A stretch of 46,965 nt of DNA, taken from the NCBI GenBank assembly GCA_045132775.1, contig JBGUSX010000032.1, positions 1 through 46,965 on the forward strand. Reading direction: 5' to 3'. Source of the DNA: SVTX01 sp045132775. Lineage in GTDB: Bacteria; Bacillota; Clostridia; Oscillospirales; CAG-272. Made by a program: the position numbers and the translations under genes. Every line of letters starts with the position of its first letter. Positions within the stretch are counted from its first letter, which is position 1. The notes below the pieces were generated by a model. That model was not told where the DNA came from, did no database searches, and saw nothing but the letters and a program-made list of their open reading frames with translations. Positions 31,860 to 39,763 of this stretch are shown piece by piece.

Positions 31860-33362
31860 TTACATAAATTTTGATGCGAGAGTCATTATTTCCTCCTGCG
31901 ACGTCTCACGGGCTTTCACCACACCCGCAATTCTCCCCGAGGACATAACGTAAATGCGGTCACAGATGCCGAGAAGCTCGGGGAGCTCGCTTGATACCGC
32001 GATTATTGCCTTTCCGCTCGCAGCGAGTGAGTCAATGAGCTTGTATATCTCAAATTTCGCCCCGACGTCTATTCCCCTCGTCGGCTCGTCGAGCATAAGG
32101 ATGCGCGGCTCGGTCAGCATCCACCGCCCGAGTATCACCTTCTGTTGATTTCCGCCCGAGAGAAGCTTTATGTGTGTTCTCTGAGAGGCGGTCTTGACGT
32201 TCATGGACCTTATCGTCTTTTCGGTGTCTTTCTTCCGCTCTCTGTCGGAGATAAGCCCGTATCTGACGTATCCCTTGAGCCTTGCGACCGTCGTATTATC
32301 GCAGATATCGAGATTGCCGAATATTCCCGTCGCACGTCTCTCCTCGGTCACGAGCGCGAACCCGTTTTTTATTGCCTCACGCGGATTTCTGTTCTTTATT
32401 TCCCTGCCGTCAAGAAAGATCTTTCCCGACTCCCGCTCGGAAATACCGAAAATGTTTTCTATAACCTCCGTGCGCCCTGCGCCTGCAAGACCCGCAAAGC
32501 CTACGACCTCGCCCTCTCTTATCTCAAAGCTCACCTCTCGAACGTGATTGTGCTTTGACGATAGCCCCTCAACGCGCAGAATGACCTTTCCCGGACTGTT
32601 GGTCTTTTCGGGAAAGAGCTCGGTAAGCTCGCGACCGACCATAAGGTGAATTATCTTATTCACCGTCATGTTCTCTGCGCTCTCGGTTGCAATGAGCCGC
32701 CCGTCTCGCATAACGGTTATTTCGTCTGAGATCCGCAATATCTCGTCCATCTTGTGTGAGATGTATATTATCCCACACCCTCTGTTTTTGAGCTTTCCGA
32801 TTATCTCGAAAAGGTGCTCTACCTCTCGGTCGGAAAGAGAGCTTGTCGGCTCGTCAAGAACTATTACCTTTGCATCGTAGGACACCGCCTTTGCTATCTC
32901 AGCCATCTGCCGCTCGGCTACCGACATTGTGTTCATTATACGTCTTGGATCCGTGTGTATTCCAAGGTCGTCGAATATCTCTTTTGTGCGGCGGTACATC
33001 TCTTTTTCCGACGTTACAAACCCGAGTTTCGTCGGATATCTTCCAAGCCAGATGTTGTCCATAACGTTTCTTTTAGTTGCCTGGTTCAGCTCCTGATGAA
33101 CCATCGCAACACCGTGGGAGAGCGCATCGTTGGGGTTTTTGAAATTGACCTGCTCTCCCTCAAGGAATATCTCGCCGCTATCTATAGAATTGATACCGAA
33201 AAGGCACTTCATAAGCGTTGATTTTCCCGCGCCGTTCTCACCCATAAGCGCGTGAACGCTTCCCTTTTTCAGAGTGAAGGAAACGCCGTCAAGCGCGCGC
33301 ACGCCGGGGAATTCCTTGGTTATATTTTTCATTTCAAGCAAAATGCTCTTATCGTTTGACAT
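31860..33362 (-). CDS. mglA: Galactose/methyl-galactoside ABC importer, ATP-binding protein
   Basis: CUT2-class double ATPase of 500 residues. The first half has a full Walker A (GENGAGKST, about 41-49), the signature MSVAERQMAEIAKA and Walker B VIVLDEPTSSLS. The second half has the degenerate P-loop GLAGAGRTEV usual in MglA/RbsA, the signature LSGGNQQKVILGRW and LMLDEPTRGIDVG. It powers import by the MglC permease. GGAGGG precedes the ATG. It sits 33 bases after mglB. Confidence 0.95.
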   Translation of the reverse strand: MSNDKSILLEMKNITKEFPGVRALDGVSFTLKKGSVHALMGENGAGKSTLMKCLFGINSIDSGEIFLEGEQVNFKNPNDALSHGVAMVHQELNQATKRNVMDNIWLGRYPTKLGFVTSEKEMYRRTKEIFDDLGIHTDPRRIMNTMSVAERQMAEIAKAVSYDAKVIVLDEPTSSLSDREVEHLFEIIGKLKNRGCGIIYISHKMDEILRISDEITVMRDGRLIATESAENMTVNKIIHLMVGRELTELFPEKTNSPGKVILRVEGLSSKHNHVREVSFEIREGEVVGFAGLAGAGRTEVIENIFGISERESGKIFLDGREIKNRNPREAIKNGFALVTEERRATGIFGNLDICDNTTVARLKGYVRYGLISDRERKKDTEKTIRSMNVKTASQRTHIKLLSGGNQQKVILGRWMLTEPRILMLDEPTRGIDVGAKFEIYKLIDSLAASGKAIIAVSSELPELLGICDRIYVMSSGRIAGVVKARETSQEEIMTLASKFM

Positions 33363-33395
33363 CGTTTCTCTCCCTCCGCGTGCGCGGTATGATCT

Positions 33396-34490
33396 TTATT
33401 TATCTTCGTCTTTGCCGAGGTATGCCGAATAGGGTATTCTTATCTTTGTAACACCCGAGTCGATGTGAAAGCCGTCAAGATCGTCGGTAAGCTTTTTGCC
33501 CGCGGTCAAGGAGTTCGTGACTACCCTCGAGACTGCCTTTGCCATTCCCTCTGCATCCTGCTTGACTGTTCCCGTCATCTTTGCGTTTTCAATAAGATCG
33601 ATAGCCGCCTCGGTCGCATCAACTCCGAAAACGGGTATCTGTCTTGTCCCTTTTCCGAGGTTGTAGCCTGCGTTATTCAGCGCGGCAATAGCACCCTCCG
33701 CCATTCCGTCGTTGTTGCAGATAACGAGCTCTATCATGTTGCCCTTGTTCTCGTTGTAGGATGTGAGAGCCGTCGTCATATATTCGTTTGCCGCCGACGC
33801 GGACCAAAGCCCGTTTCTGTCAACGAGATATTTGTTGGAGTTTGCACTGTCGTAGAAGCGGAGCGCGGGAAAATTGTTTTCCTTCAGTATCTTGTCCGCC
33901 TCTTCAACGCTGTACTGCGTTCTGTATATCGCCTCGTTGTTGCCCTCCTCGCCCTTGAAAAGAACGTAGGATATGACACCGTCGCCGTTGATGTCAAGAG
34001 ACTTGAAGTTCTTTGAAACGTACTCGCCGATGATCTGCCCCTGAAGAATTCCCGCCTCTTTTGCATCCGTGCCGACGAAAGCGCAGCTGTCGTAGCTCTT
34101 TATTGCCGCGTCGGACACTTCTCGGTTGAAAAAGATAACGGGTATCCCCGCGTTTTTCGCGAGCGAGATGATGCCGTTTGCCGCGTCGTCCGAGCCGGTG
34201 TTTACGATGTTAACGACAATAGCCTTCGCTCCGTTGGTTATCGCGGTCTGTATCTGTTCTGTCTGTGTTGTCTGATTACCGTTGCCGTCGTGGTCCTGAA
34301 AGCTGATGCTCGCATCCTTCAGAGCCTTGTCAAGTGAATTACGCACCTTTGAAATATACGGGTCGCTGTAGGTGTAGTAAAAAACGTGCACGTCCGCGCC
34401 GCTGCTCTGCCCGCAGGACACCGCGAATATCGGAAGAGATGCAAGCATACATATCAATAGGAGAACGCTCACAGTTCTTTTTATTTTCAT
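33396..34490 (-). CDS. mglB: Galactose/glucose-binding lipoprotein
   Basis: Extracellular sugar-binding lipoprotein of 364 residues. The signal peptide ends in the lipobox VSC (MLASLPIFAVSC), so it is lipid-anchored. The periplasmic-binding fold opens VHVFYYTYSDPYISKVRNSL. The calcium-binding loop DINGDGVISYVLFKGEEG is the hallmark of MglB and distinguishes it from ribose binders. The start is placed at MKIKRTVSVLL; the 34 upstream codons include the leader. It is the first gene of mglBAC. No sigma-A promoter of the standard type is obvious upstream. Confidence 0.94.
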   Translation of the reverse strand: MKIKRTVSVLLLICMLASLPIFAVSCGQSSGADVHVFYYTYSDPYISKVRNSLDKALKDASISFQDHDGNGNQTTQTEQIQTAITNGAKAIVVNIVNTGSDDAANGIISLAKNAGIPVIFFNREVSDAAIKSYDSCAFVGTDAKEAGILQGQIIGEYVSKNFKSLDINGDGVISYVLFKGEEGNNEAIYRTQYSVEEADKILKENNFPALRFYDSANSNKYLVDRNGLWSASAANEYMTTALTSYNENKGNMIELVICNNDGMAEGAIAALNNAGYNLGKGTRQIPVFGVDATEAAIDLIENAKMTGTVKQDAEGMAKAVSRVVTNSLTAGKKLTDDLDGFHIDSGVTKIRIPYSAYLGKDEDK

Positions 34491-34573
34491 TTTGATTACC
34501 TGTCCTTTCTCTGTGCGGAAGATCCTTATCTGACTGCCGCACTGCCTTTGCATTTTTCTGCGAAAAGTCGCCT

Positions 34574-34603
34574 TTGATGATATTATTTGCAAAGATACAT
34601 CAA
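34574..34603. promoter_or_regulatory. Candidate operator upstream of mglB
   Basis: An interrupted palindrome with arms TTGATG (34574-34579) and CATCAA (34598-34603) around a central TTTGCAAA, about 85 bases upstream of mglB. Size and symmetry suit a LacI/GalR-type site, but no cognate regulator is in the window. Confidence 0.4.
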
Positions 34604-34673
34604 AAATCAGTGTTAAAAATTGTCACGAACGCGAATAAACCGAAAATTATGTAAAATGAGGGGGCTTTATTTC

Positions 34674-34702
34674 TTGACACACCTTTTTTGCTGTGATATA
34701 AT
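34674..34702 (+). promoter_or_regulatory. Promoter of the CHAP-domain protein gene
   Basis: TTGACA (34674-34679), 17-base spacer, TATAAT (34697-34702) with GTGA extended -10. Confidence 0.92.
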
Positions 34703-34764
34703 AGCATTAAGGAAAAAATTATAAAACGAGAAAATAATTCCCTCCTAAAAACAAAGGAGAAAAA

Positions 34765-36336
34765 ATGATAAAAAGAAGGTTTTTAAAGATTTTATCCGTG
34801 CTCGCCGCGATCATTGTCGCGGGCGGAGTGTGCGCGGCGGGAAACATAGCCCACGTGCCGCTCGCCCTTGATGTCGGAGCGGCTTATGAGGAGTACGGAA
34901 TGACAAAGGCGTATAAGGCTGGGCGGTACTATACCAACCTCGTAAGCCTCGAGCTCTCGGGAGATCAGTCGAGAGACGTTATTGCCGTTGCGCTCTCACA
35001 GCTCGGATACCACGAGGGCGACTCAAATGCAGATTTTAGCGGAGAGAAAACCGAAGGCACCAAGGATTTTGTTGAGTACAACGTGCTTTTCGGCAAGCTT
35101 GATAACGACCAGGGCAACGGACTGAGCTACGGATACTATTGGTGTGCTTCCTTCGTCAACTGGTGCTTCAGGCAGGCAGATATTCCCGAGGATGCGACCG
35201 CAGGAGCCGAGGTCAGCTGTCAGAGATGGATAAACGACTGTAAAAAACAAGGTATTTACGTCCAGAAAGGCGGGTATATACCCAAGGAAGGAGACATGGT
35301 CTTCTTTAAGGACAAGGGAAGCTCCGCGGACTCCACGCACATCGGACTCGTTCTCTATTCGGACGGAAACCGCGTGTACACCGTCGAGGGCAACACCTCA
35401 AACGGAAGCGAGTATTCAAGTAATGGCGAGTACGTCGCACTGAAATCGCATTCTCTTTCAAGCTCGTACATAGTCGGCTATGCTGCTCCCAAGTACACAA
35501 AAAACAAGTCCGCGCACAGAGTTGACAGGTCGGGAGGCTTGCTCACAAAAGGTCAGTATATAAGCACGGACTCTCTCTCGGTTTTCGACGATGCAGACCG
35601 CTCTGACACCTCGACAAAAACTATTTCCGACCACACGGTGTTTACCGTGACCGAGGTAAACGGAGACACTTTAAAGGTGTCATACAACGACTCGGAAGGC
35701 TACGTCAAGATGACCGATGGCACCGTTCAGATAAACACGCATGAGAACGTTTACAGAATAAACTACCTGAGCGAAAACGGACAGATGCTCTTTACACCGC
35801 AATATTGCATAAGCGGACAGGAAAAAAGCATCTATGCAAATACACCCAAGCGCGAAAAGAGCGGATTTGTCGGCTGGAAGATATCGGACAGCGATGAGCT
35901 TTTGTTCCCCGGCGACCCGCTTGGAAGGATCACCCATGACGTGACCCTGACTTCTGTCTGGGACGACAACTATTACGTGGTAACGTTCAAGAGTGCGGAC
36001 GGCAAGGTCATAAGCCAGACACACGGATATTACGGCGCGGAATATGAGATACCCGAAGCTCCCGAGGCTCCCGAGGGTACCCTTTTCGCAGGCTGGGGCG
36101 AAGAGGTTGACGGAACAATTCGAGGTAATGCATCCTACACCGCAGTGTTCGCTCCGCAAAAGGAGACCGAAACCGAAACCGCAGAGACCGAAAGCCCTGC
36201 GATCGAGACTGCAAGCGAGACCGAGAGCGATGCCAATAAAACCGACAGAGGATGCTTGTCAAGTGTCAGCGGCGCGGCAATACTTCTCTCCTCTATCATC
36301 GGAGTTTGTTCAATAATATGCAAGAAAAAGAAATAA
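34765..36336 (+). CDS. Membrane-anchored CHAP-domain peptidoglycan hydrolase with Listeria-Bacteroides repeats
   Basis: A 523-residue surface protein. A signal peptide (residues 1-28) leads to a CHAP amidase/endopeptidase domain at about 70-240, with catalytic Cys127 in YYWCASFVNWCF and His192 in DSTHIGLVLY. An SH3-like segment follows (about 260-320), then two InlB/Listeria-Bacteroides (Flg_new) type repeats (about 325-400 and 403-465: SGFVGWKISDSDELL, GTLFAGWGEEVDG). A Glu/Thr/Ser-rich linker (466-495) precedes a C-terminal helix (500-519) and KKKK tail, so it should be held at the membrane with its head in the wall. It probably cuts peptidoglycan during growth or remodelling. AAAGGAG precedes the ATG; the gene is monocistronic. 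Confidence 0.88.
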   Translation: MIKRRFLKILSVLAAIIVAGGVCAAGNIAHVPLALDVGAAYEEYGMTKAYKAGRYYTNLVSLELSGDQSRDVIAVALSQLGYHEGDSNADFSGEKTEGTKDFVEYNVLFGKLDNDQGNGLSYGYYWCASFVNWCFRQADIPEDATAGAEVSCQRWINDCKKQGIYVQKGGYIPKEGDMVFFKDKGSSADSTHIGLVLYSDGNRVYTVEGNTSNGSEYSSNGEYVALKSHSLSSSYIVGYAAPKYTKNKSAHRVDRSGGLLTKGQYISTDSLSVFDDADRSDTSTKTISDHTVFTVTEVNGDTLKVSYNDSEGYVKMTDGTVQINTHENVYRINYLSENGQMLFTPQYCISGQEKSIYANTPKREKSGFVGWKISDSDELLFPGDPLGRITHDVTLTSVWDDNYYVVTFKSADGKVISQTHGYYGAEYEIPEAPEAPEGTLFAGWGEEVDGTIRGNASYTAVFAPQKETETETAETESPAIETASETESDANKTDRGCLSSVSGAAILLSSIIGVCSIICKKKK

Positions 36337-36342
36337 AACAAA

Positions 36343-36372
36343 AAAGAACCTTTGGGCGACCAAAGGTTCTTT
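36343..36372. terminator. Bidirectional terminator
   Basis: AAAGAACCTTTGG (36343-36355) and its perfect complement (36360-36372) around loop GCGA, between the CHAP gene and gpsA. Confidence 0.9.
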
Positions 36373-36386
36373 CAATTTTATATCAT

Positions 36387-37352
36387 TTATTTGTAAAACT
36401 CGCTCTTGATGCTTCTTCCAAAAAGCTCTCCGAGGGCAAGATCTGCATCCTTCCCCTCGTAAATTATACTGTAAACACAGCGGCATATCGGCATATCAAC
36501 ACCGTACTTTACTGCAAGAGAGACTATCGCCTTTGCGGTGTAGTGTCCCTCCGCGAGCTTCTCAAAGCTCTCTCCCTTGACAAGTGCCTCACCGTACGCG
36601 CGGTTGTGGCTGTACTTTGAAAAGACCGTCGCCTCGTAGTCGCCGAGGTGGCAGAGTCCGTAAGCGGAAAGCTCGTTTCCGCCCATCTTTGCGATAAGCC
36701 TTGCGACCTCTCTTGTTCCCCTTGACATAAGCGCGCCCTTGAGGGTGGAAAGCCCGCGACCGTCAAGCATTCCCGCCGCGATGCCGATAACGTTCTTCGC
36801 CGCAGCCCCTATCTCGTTTCCGAGCAGGTCCTCGCCGTAGTAAAATCTTATAAGATCGCTCGAGAATTCATCGACCAGCAAACGCTTCGTCGCCTCGTCG
36901 GCGGAATCTATGACCATGCAGTTCGGTATCCCTGCGTAAAACTCCTGAACGTGACCGGGGCCTATCCATACCGCGACCCTGTTTGAGCTGTCGGTCGCAT
37001 CGCTGACAACCTCGGAGAGCCTGCGCCCCGTCGATATCTCGATTCCCTTCATGCAGAGCACGAATATCTTGTTTTTAAGCTCAAGAGCCTCAAGCTCGCC
37101 CATAAGAGCAGAAAGCCCCTGCGAGCCTATCGATATTATTATCACGTCTGCATCCTTTGTGCAGGATATGTCCGTGGAGAGCTTTACCGACTCGGGCAGA
37201 ACGAGAAGATCGTTTCTCCGCTCGAGAATAAACCTCTTCATCGCCTCCGAGCTCTCTCGCCCGTAAAGAGTCACGTCAAGTCCCTTCTTTTCCGAAAGAT
37301 ACCACGTTATAAGCGAACCCCAGCGTCCGCATCCGATAACGCAAATTTTCAT
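36387..37352 (-). CDS. gpsA: Glycerol-3-phosphate dehydrogenase [NAD(P)+]
   Basis: Cytosolic enzyme reducing dihydroxyacetone phosphate to sn-glycerol 3-phosphate for phospholipid synthesis. The 321-residue product has the Rossmann motif KICVIGCGRWGSLI at the N-terminus, GPGHVQEFYAG, the substrate/catalytic segment GNEIGAAAKNVIGIAAGM (about 182-199) and SRGTREVARLIAKMG. The start is placed at MKICVIG, because AAAGGAAG precedes it and the ATG six codons earlier overlaps this site. It is monocistronic here. Sequence is somewhat divergent from textbook GpsA, for example VIGCGRWG for VxGaGswG. Confidence 0.85.
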   Translation of the reverse strand: MKICVIGCGRWGSLITWYLSEKKGLDVTLYGRESSEAMKRFILERRNDLLVLPESVKLSTDISCTKDADVIIISIGSQGLSALMGELEALELKNKIFVLCMKGIEISTGRRLSEVVSDATDSSNRVAVWIGPGHVQEFYAGIPNCMVIDSADEATKRLLVDEFSSDLIRFYYGEDLLGNEIGAAAKNVIGIAAGMLDGRGLSTLKGALMSRGTREVARLIAKMGGNELSAYGLCHLGDYEATVFSKYSHNRAYGEALVKGESFEKLAEGHYTAKAIVSLAVKYGVDMPICRCVYSIIYEGKDADLALGELFGRSIKSEFYK

Positions 37353-37403
37353 CTCTTCTCTTCCTTTCAACCGTTAGTTTGAAGGCTATCCCCCATAATT
37401 TTA

Positions 37404-37432
37404 TTGACAAAAGCGCATAAAGATGATAAAAT
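37404..37432 (+). promoter_or_regulatory. Promoter of the ABC-F gene
   Basis: TTGACA (37404-37409), 17-base spacer, TAAAAT (37427-37432) with TGA extended -10. Confidence 0.85.
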
Positions 37433-37511
37433 AGAGGATGTTGATAATATTATACAGCATTTGACCGATAAAGTCAAGTGACGGACAAAAGACGGACAAA
37501 AGGAAGAAAAA

Positions 37512-39470
37512 ATGATCGCAATTAACGTAAGTGACCTGACCTTGCGCTTCGGTACTACGAGCGTGCTTGAAAAGGTGTCATTTTCGCTCGAGGAAAACGA
37601 CAAGCTCGGAATTATCGGAGCTAACGGAAGCGGAAAGACCTCGCTTTTCAAGCTCATCACGGGCGAATACGATGCCGAGAGCGGAGAGGTCTATATATCA
37701 AAGGGCAAAACGGTAGGAATTTTGTCGCAGTACGGCGCGTTCGACGCGGATGAGTCTATGGGATACAAGGGCAACACCGCAATAGACCACATGCTTGCGG
37801 CATTCCCCGCCCTGCTTGCCGCCGAGAGCAGACTCGAGGAGCTCGAGCTTTTGCTGTCGGATGTAAACGACCAAAAGCACTCGGCATACACAAACGAATA
37901 TACCACCCTGCATGAAAGATTCATACGTGACGGCGGACTTGAATTCCGCGGTCGTTGCCGTTCTATCCTACTCAAGCTCGGCTTTGACGAGGATGCGATA
38001 AGTAAGGACGTCGAGCTCCTCTCGGGAGGTCAAAAGACCAGACTCGCATTGGCAATACAGCTCTGCCGCGAGCCCGATATCCTTATGCTCGACGAGCCGA
38101 CCAACCACCTCGATATCGAAACGCTCGGATGGCTTGAAAACTACCTCATTCAGTATAAAAAGTGCGTGCTCGTGATCTCGCACGACCGTTATTTTCTTGA
38201 CCGTGTGGCGAATAAGACCCTCGCGATCGAGCATCATAAGGCGAAGCTCTATAACGGAAACTACACGCGCAGTATGGAGCAGAGGCGCATCGACCGCGAG
38301 ATATACGAAAAGCACTACCGAGAGCAGCAAAAGGAGATCGCAAGACAGGAAGCCTATATCGCTCAACAGCGTCAGTGGAACCGCGAGCGCAATATCATAG
38401 CCGCCGAATCCCGTCAAAAGCTCCTTGACAAAATGGAAAAGCTTGAGGCTCCCGAACGCGAAACCCGCGGGATCAGAATGAAATTCACCTCGGCAATAGC
38501 CAGCGGAAACGACGTAATGAACGTCAAGAATCTTTCAATGGCATTTGGTCAGAAAAAGCTCTTCGACGACCTTGATTTTCTTGTAAAGCGCGGCGACCGA
38601 CTGCTCATAATCGGTCCGAACGGTTGCGGAAAATCGACCCTGATCAAGCTCTTTATGGATAAGCTCAGACCGATCGGCGGCAAGATTGAGATGGGATATA
38701 ATGTCGAGATAGGCTACTACGACCAGGAAAACCAGAACCTTGATGAGAAAAAGACAGTCCTCGACGAGCTCTGGGACGCATACCCCACCCTGCCCGAGCA
38801 GAAGATACGCTCCACGCTCGCGTGGTTCAACTTCTTCGGCGAGGACGTATATAAGCCCGTAGGAGTCCTCTCGGGAGGCGAGAGAGCAAGACTCACACTC
38901 TCAAAGCTCATCCTCTCACATATGAATCTTCTCATCCTCGACGAGCCGACCAACCACCTTGACATCGATTCCAAGGAGGCTCTCGAGTCCGCGCTCGAGC
39001 AGTTTGACGGAACGATAATCGCGGTCTCGCACGACCGTTATTTCATAGAAAAGCTCGCAAACCGCATAATCGAGCTCAAGCCCGACGGCTACGTCGATGG
39101 CGATATGTTCGACTACACGGTAACACGCGACGGACACGCGTATACCGAGTTCCGCGAGTTTACCGATGCCCGTAAGGCTCGGCTTGCACAGGAGGGCGCA
39201 TCCGCGCAAGGCTCCGCCACCTCTGCCCCTACGGGCTCTAATAAGGAGCAGTACCTCAAAAATAAGCAGGACGCGGCAGAGGCAAGAAAGAAGGCTCGCC
39301 GTATTGAAAGGCTCACCGCCGAGATGGAAAAGCTCGAAGAAGAGCTCGTTTTGATCGAGGAAGAAATGAACGGCGAGGCGGCAACCGACTACAAAAAGGT
39401 CGCCGAGCTCGATCGACGCAAAACCGAGATCGAAGAGAGACTCATGGAGATCTACGAAGAATTGGAATAA
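37512..39470 (+). CDS. ABC-F family ATPase
   Basis: A soluble, ribosome-associated type ABC protein of 652 residues without membrane helices. Two ATPase domains are complete: Walker A GANGSGKTS (about 35-43), signature LSGGQKTRLALA and LMLDEPTNHLDIETL; then GPNGCGKST (about 371), signature LSGGERARLTLS and LILDEPTNHLDIDS. The linker between them and a C-terminal coiled coil (ARKKARRIERLTAEMEKLEEE) are typical of YdiF/Uup-type members. Housekeeping translation factor or antibiotic protection cannot be told apart by eye. AAAGGAAG precedes the ATG. It is monocistronic and ends at the first 26-bp palindrome. Confidence 0.93.
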   Translation: MIAINVSDLTLRFGTTSVLEKVSFSLEENDKLGIIGANGSGKTSLFKLITGEYDAESGEVYISKGKTVGILSQYGAFDADESMGYKGNTAIDHMLAAFPALLAAESRLEELELLLSDVNDQKHSAYTNEYTTLHERFIRDGGLEFRGRCRSILLKLGFDEDAISKDVELLSGGQKTRLALAIQLCREPDILMLDEPTNHLDIETLGWLENYLIQYKKCVLVISHDRYFLDRVANKTLAIEHHKAKLYNGNYTRSMEQRRIDREIYEKHYREQQKEIARQEAYIAQQRQWNRERNIIAAESRQKLLDKMEKLEAPERETRGIRMKFTSAIASGNDVMNVKNLSMAFGQKKLFDDLDFLVKRGDRLLIIGPNGCGKSTLIKLFMDKLRPIGGKIEMGYNVEIGYYDQENQNLDEKKTVLDELWDAYPTLPEQKIRSTLAWFNFFGEDVYKPVGVLSGGERARLTLSKLILSHMNLLILDEPTNHLDIDSKEALESALEQFDGTIIAVSHDRYFIEKLANRIIELKPDGYVDGDMFDYTVTRDGHAYTEFREFTDARKARLAQEGASAQGSATSAPTGSNKEQYLKNKQDAAEARKKARRIERLTAEMEKLEEELVLIEEEMNGEAATDYKKVAELDRRKTEIEERLMEIYEELE

Positions 39471-39474
39471 AACA

Positions 39475-39500
39475 AAAAGGCATGCCGCGGCATGCCTTTT
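39475..39500 (+). terminator. 26-bp palindrome, copy 1, acting as ABC-F terminator
   Basis: AAAAGGCATGCCG followed by its complement CGGCATGCCTTTT forms a perfect 26-bp palindrome five bases after the ABC-F stop codon, with a T-run at its 3' end. An identical copy lies at 39734-39759. Confidence 0.85.
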
Positions 39501-39655
39501 CAGCGTGTCGAGGAAGTCTCGACACGCTGGCAGAGGTCGAAACAGGTAGGTAGATTTTTCGTTTTTGCATTCGTCGGCGTACGGGGGGTACGCCAGAGTG
39601 CAAAAACGGAAAAAGCAAGAAAGCGCAAGGTGTTCTCGATGAATGCCTTGCGCTT
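39501..39655. other. Structured non-coding island: three tandem hairpins
   Basis: Between two converging genes lie three strong inverted repeats: CAGCGTGTCGAG/CTCGACACGCTG (39501-39529, 12 bp, loop GAAGT) directly abutting the palindrome; a long one with arms at 39555-39569 and 39599-39614 and an inner GGCGTAC/GTACGCC with a GGGGG loop (39576-39594); and AAGCGCAAGG/CCTTGCGCTT (39621-39655). No ORF of note is present. It may be a structured RNA or a small non-autonomous element. From 39656 to 39733 nothing is recognised. Confidence 0.6.
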
Positions 39656-39733
39656 ATTTCCTGCGTGTGAGTTTTTAATGTTTGTTTATTTGTCTTTTAT
39701 CCCTTGCGATCTAACAGCTTTTTCGACATTATT

Positions 39734-39759
39734 AAAAGGCATGCCGCGGCATGCCTTTT
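39734..39759 (-). terminator. 26-bp palindrome, copy 2, acting as tlpA-like gene terminator
   Basis: Base-for-base identical to the copy at 39475-39500. It follows the stop of the thioredoxin-like gene on the minus strand by five bases. Confidence 0.8.
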
Positions 39760-39763
39760 CTCG

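Noticed and set aside
37512..39470. The ABC-F gene as an antibiotic-resistance determinant
   Set aside because: No linked resistance genes, attenuator peptide or mobile element; housekeeping ABC-F members look alike by eye.
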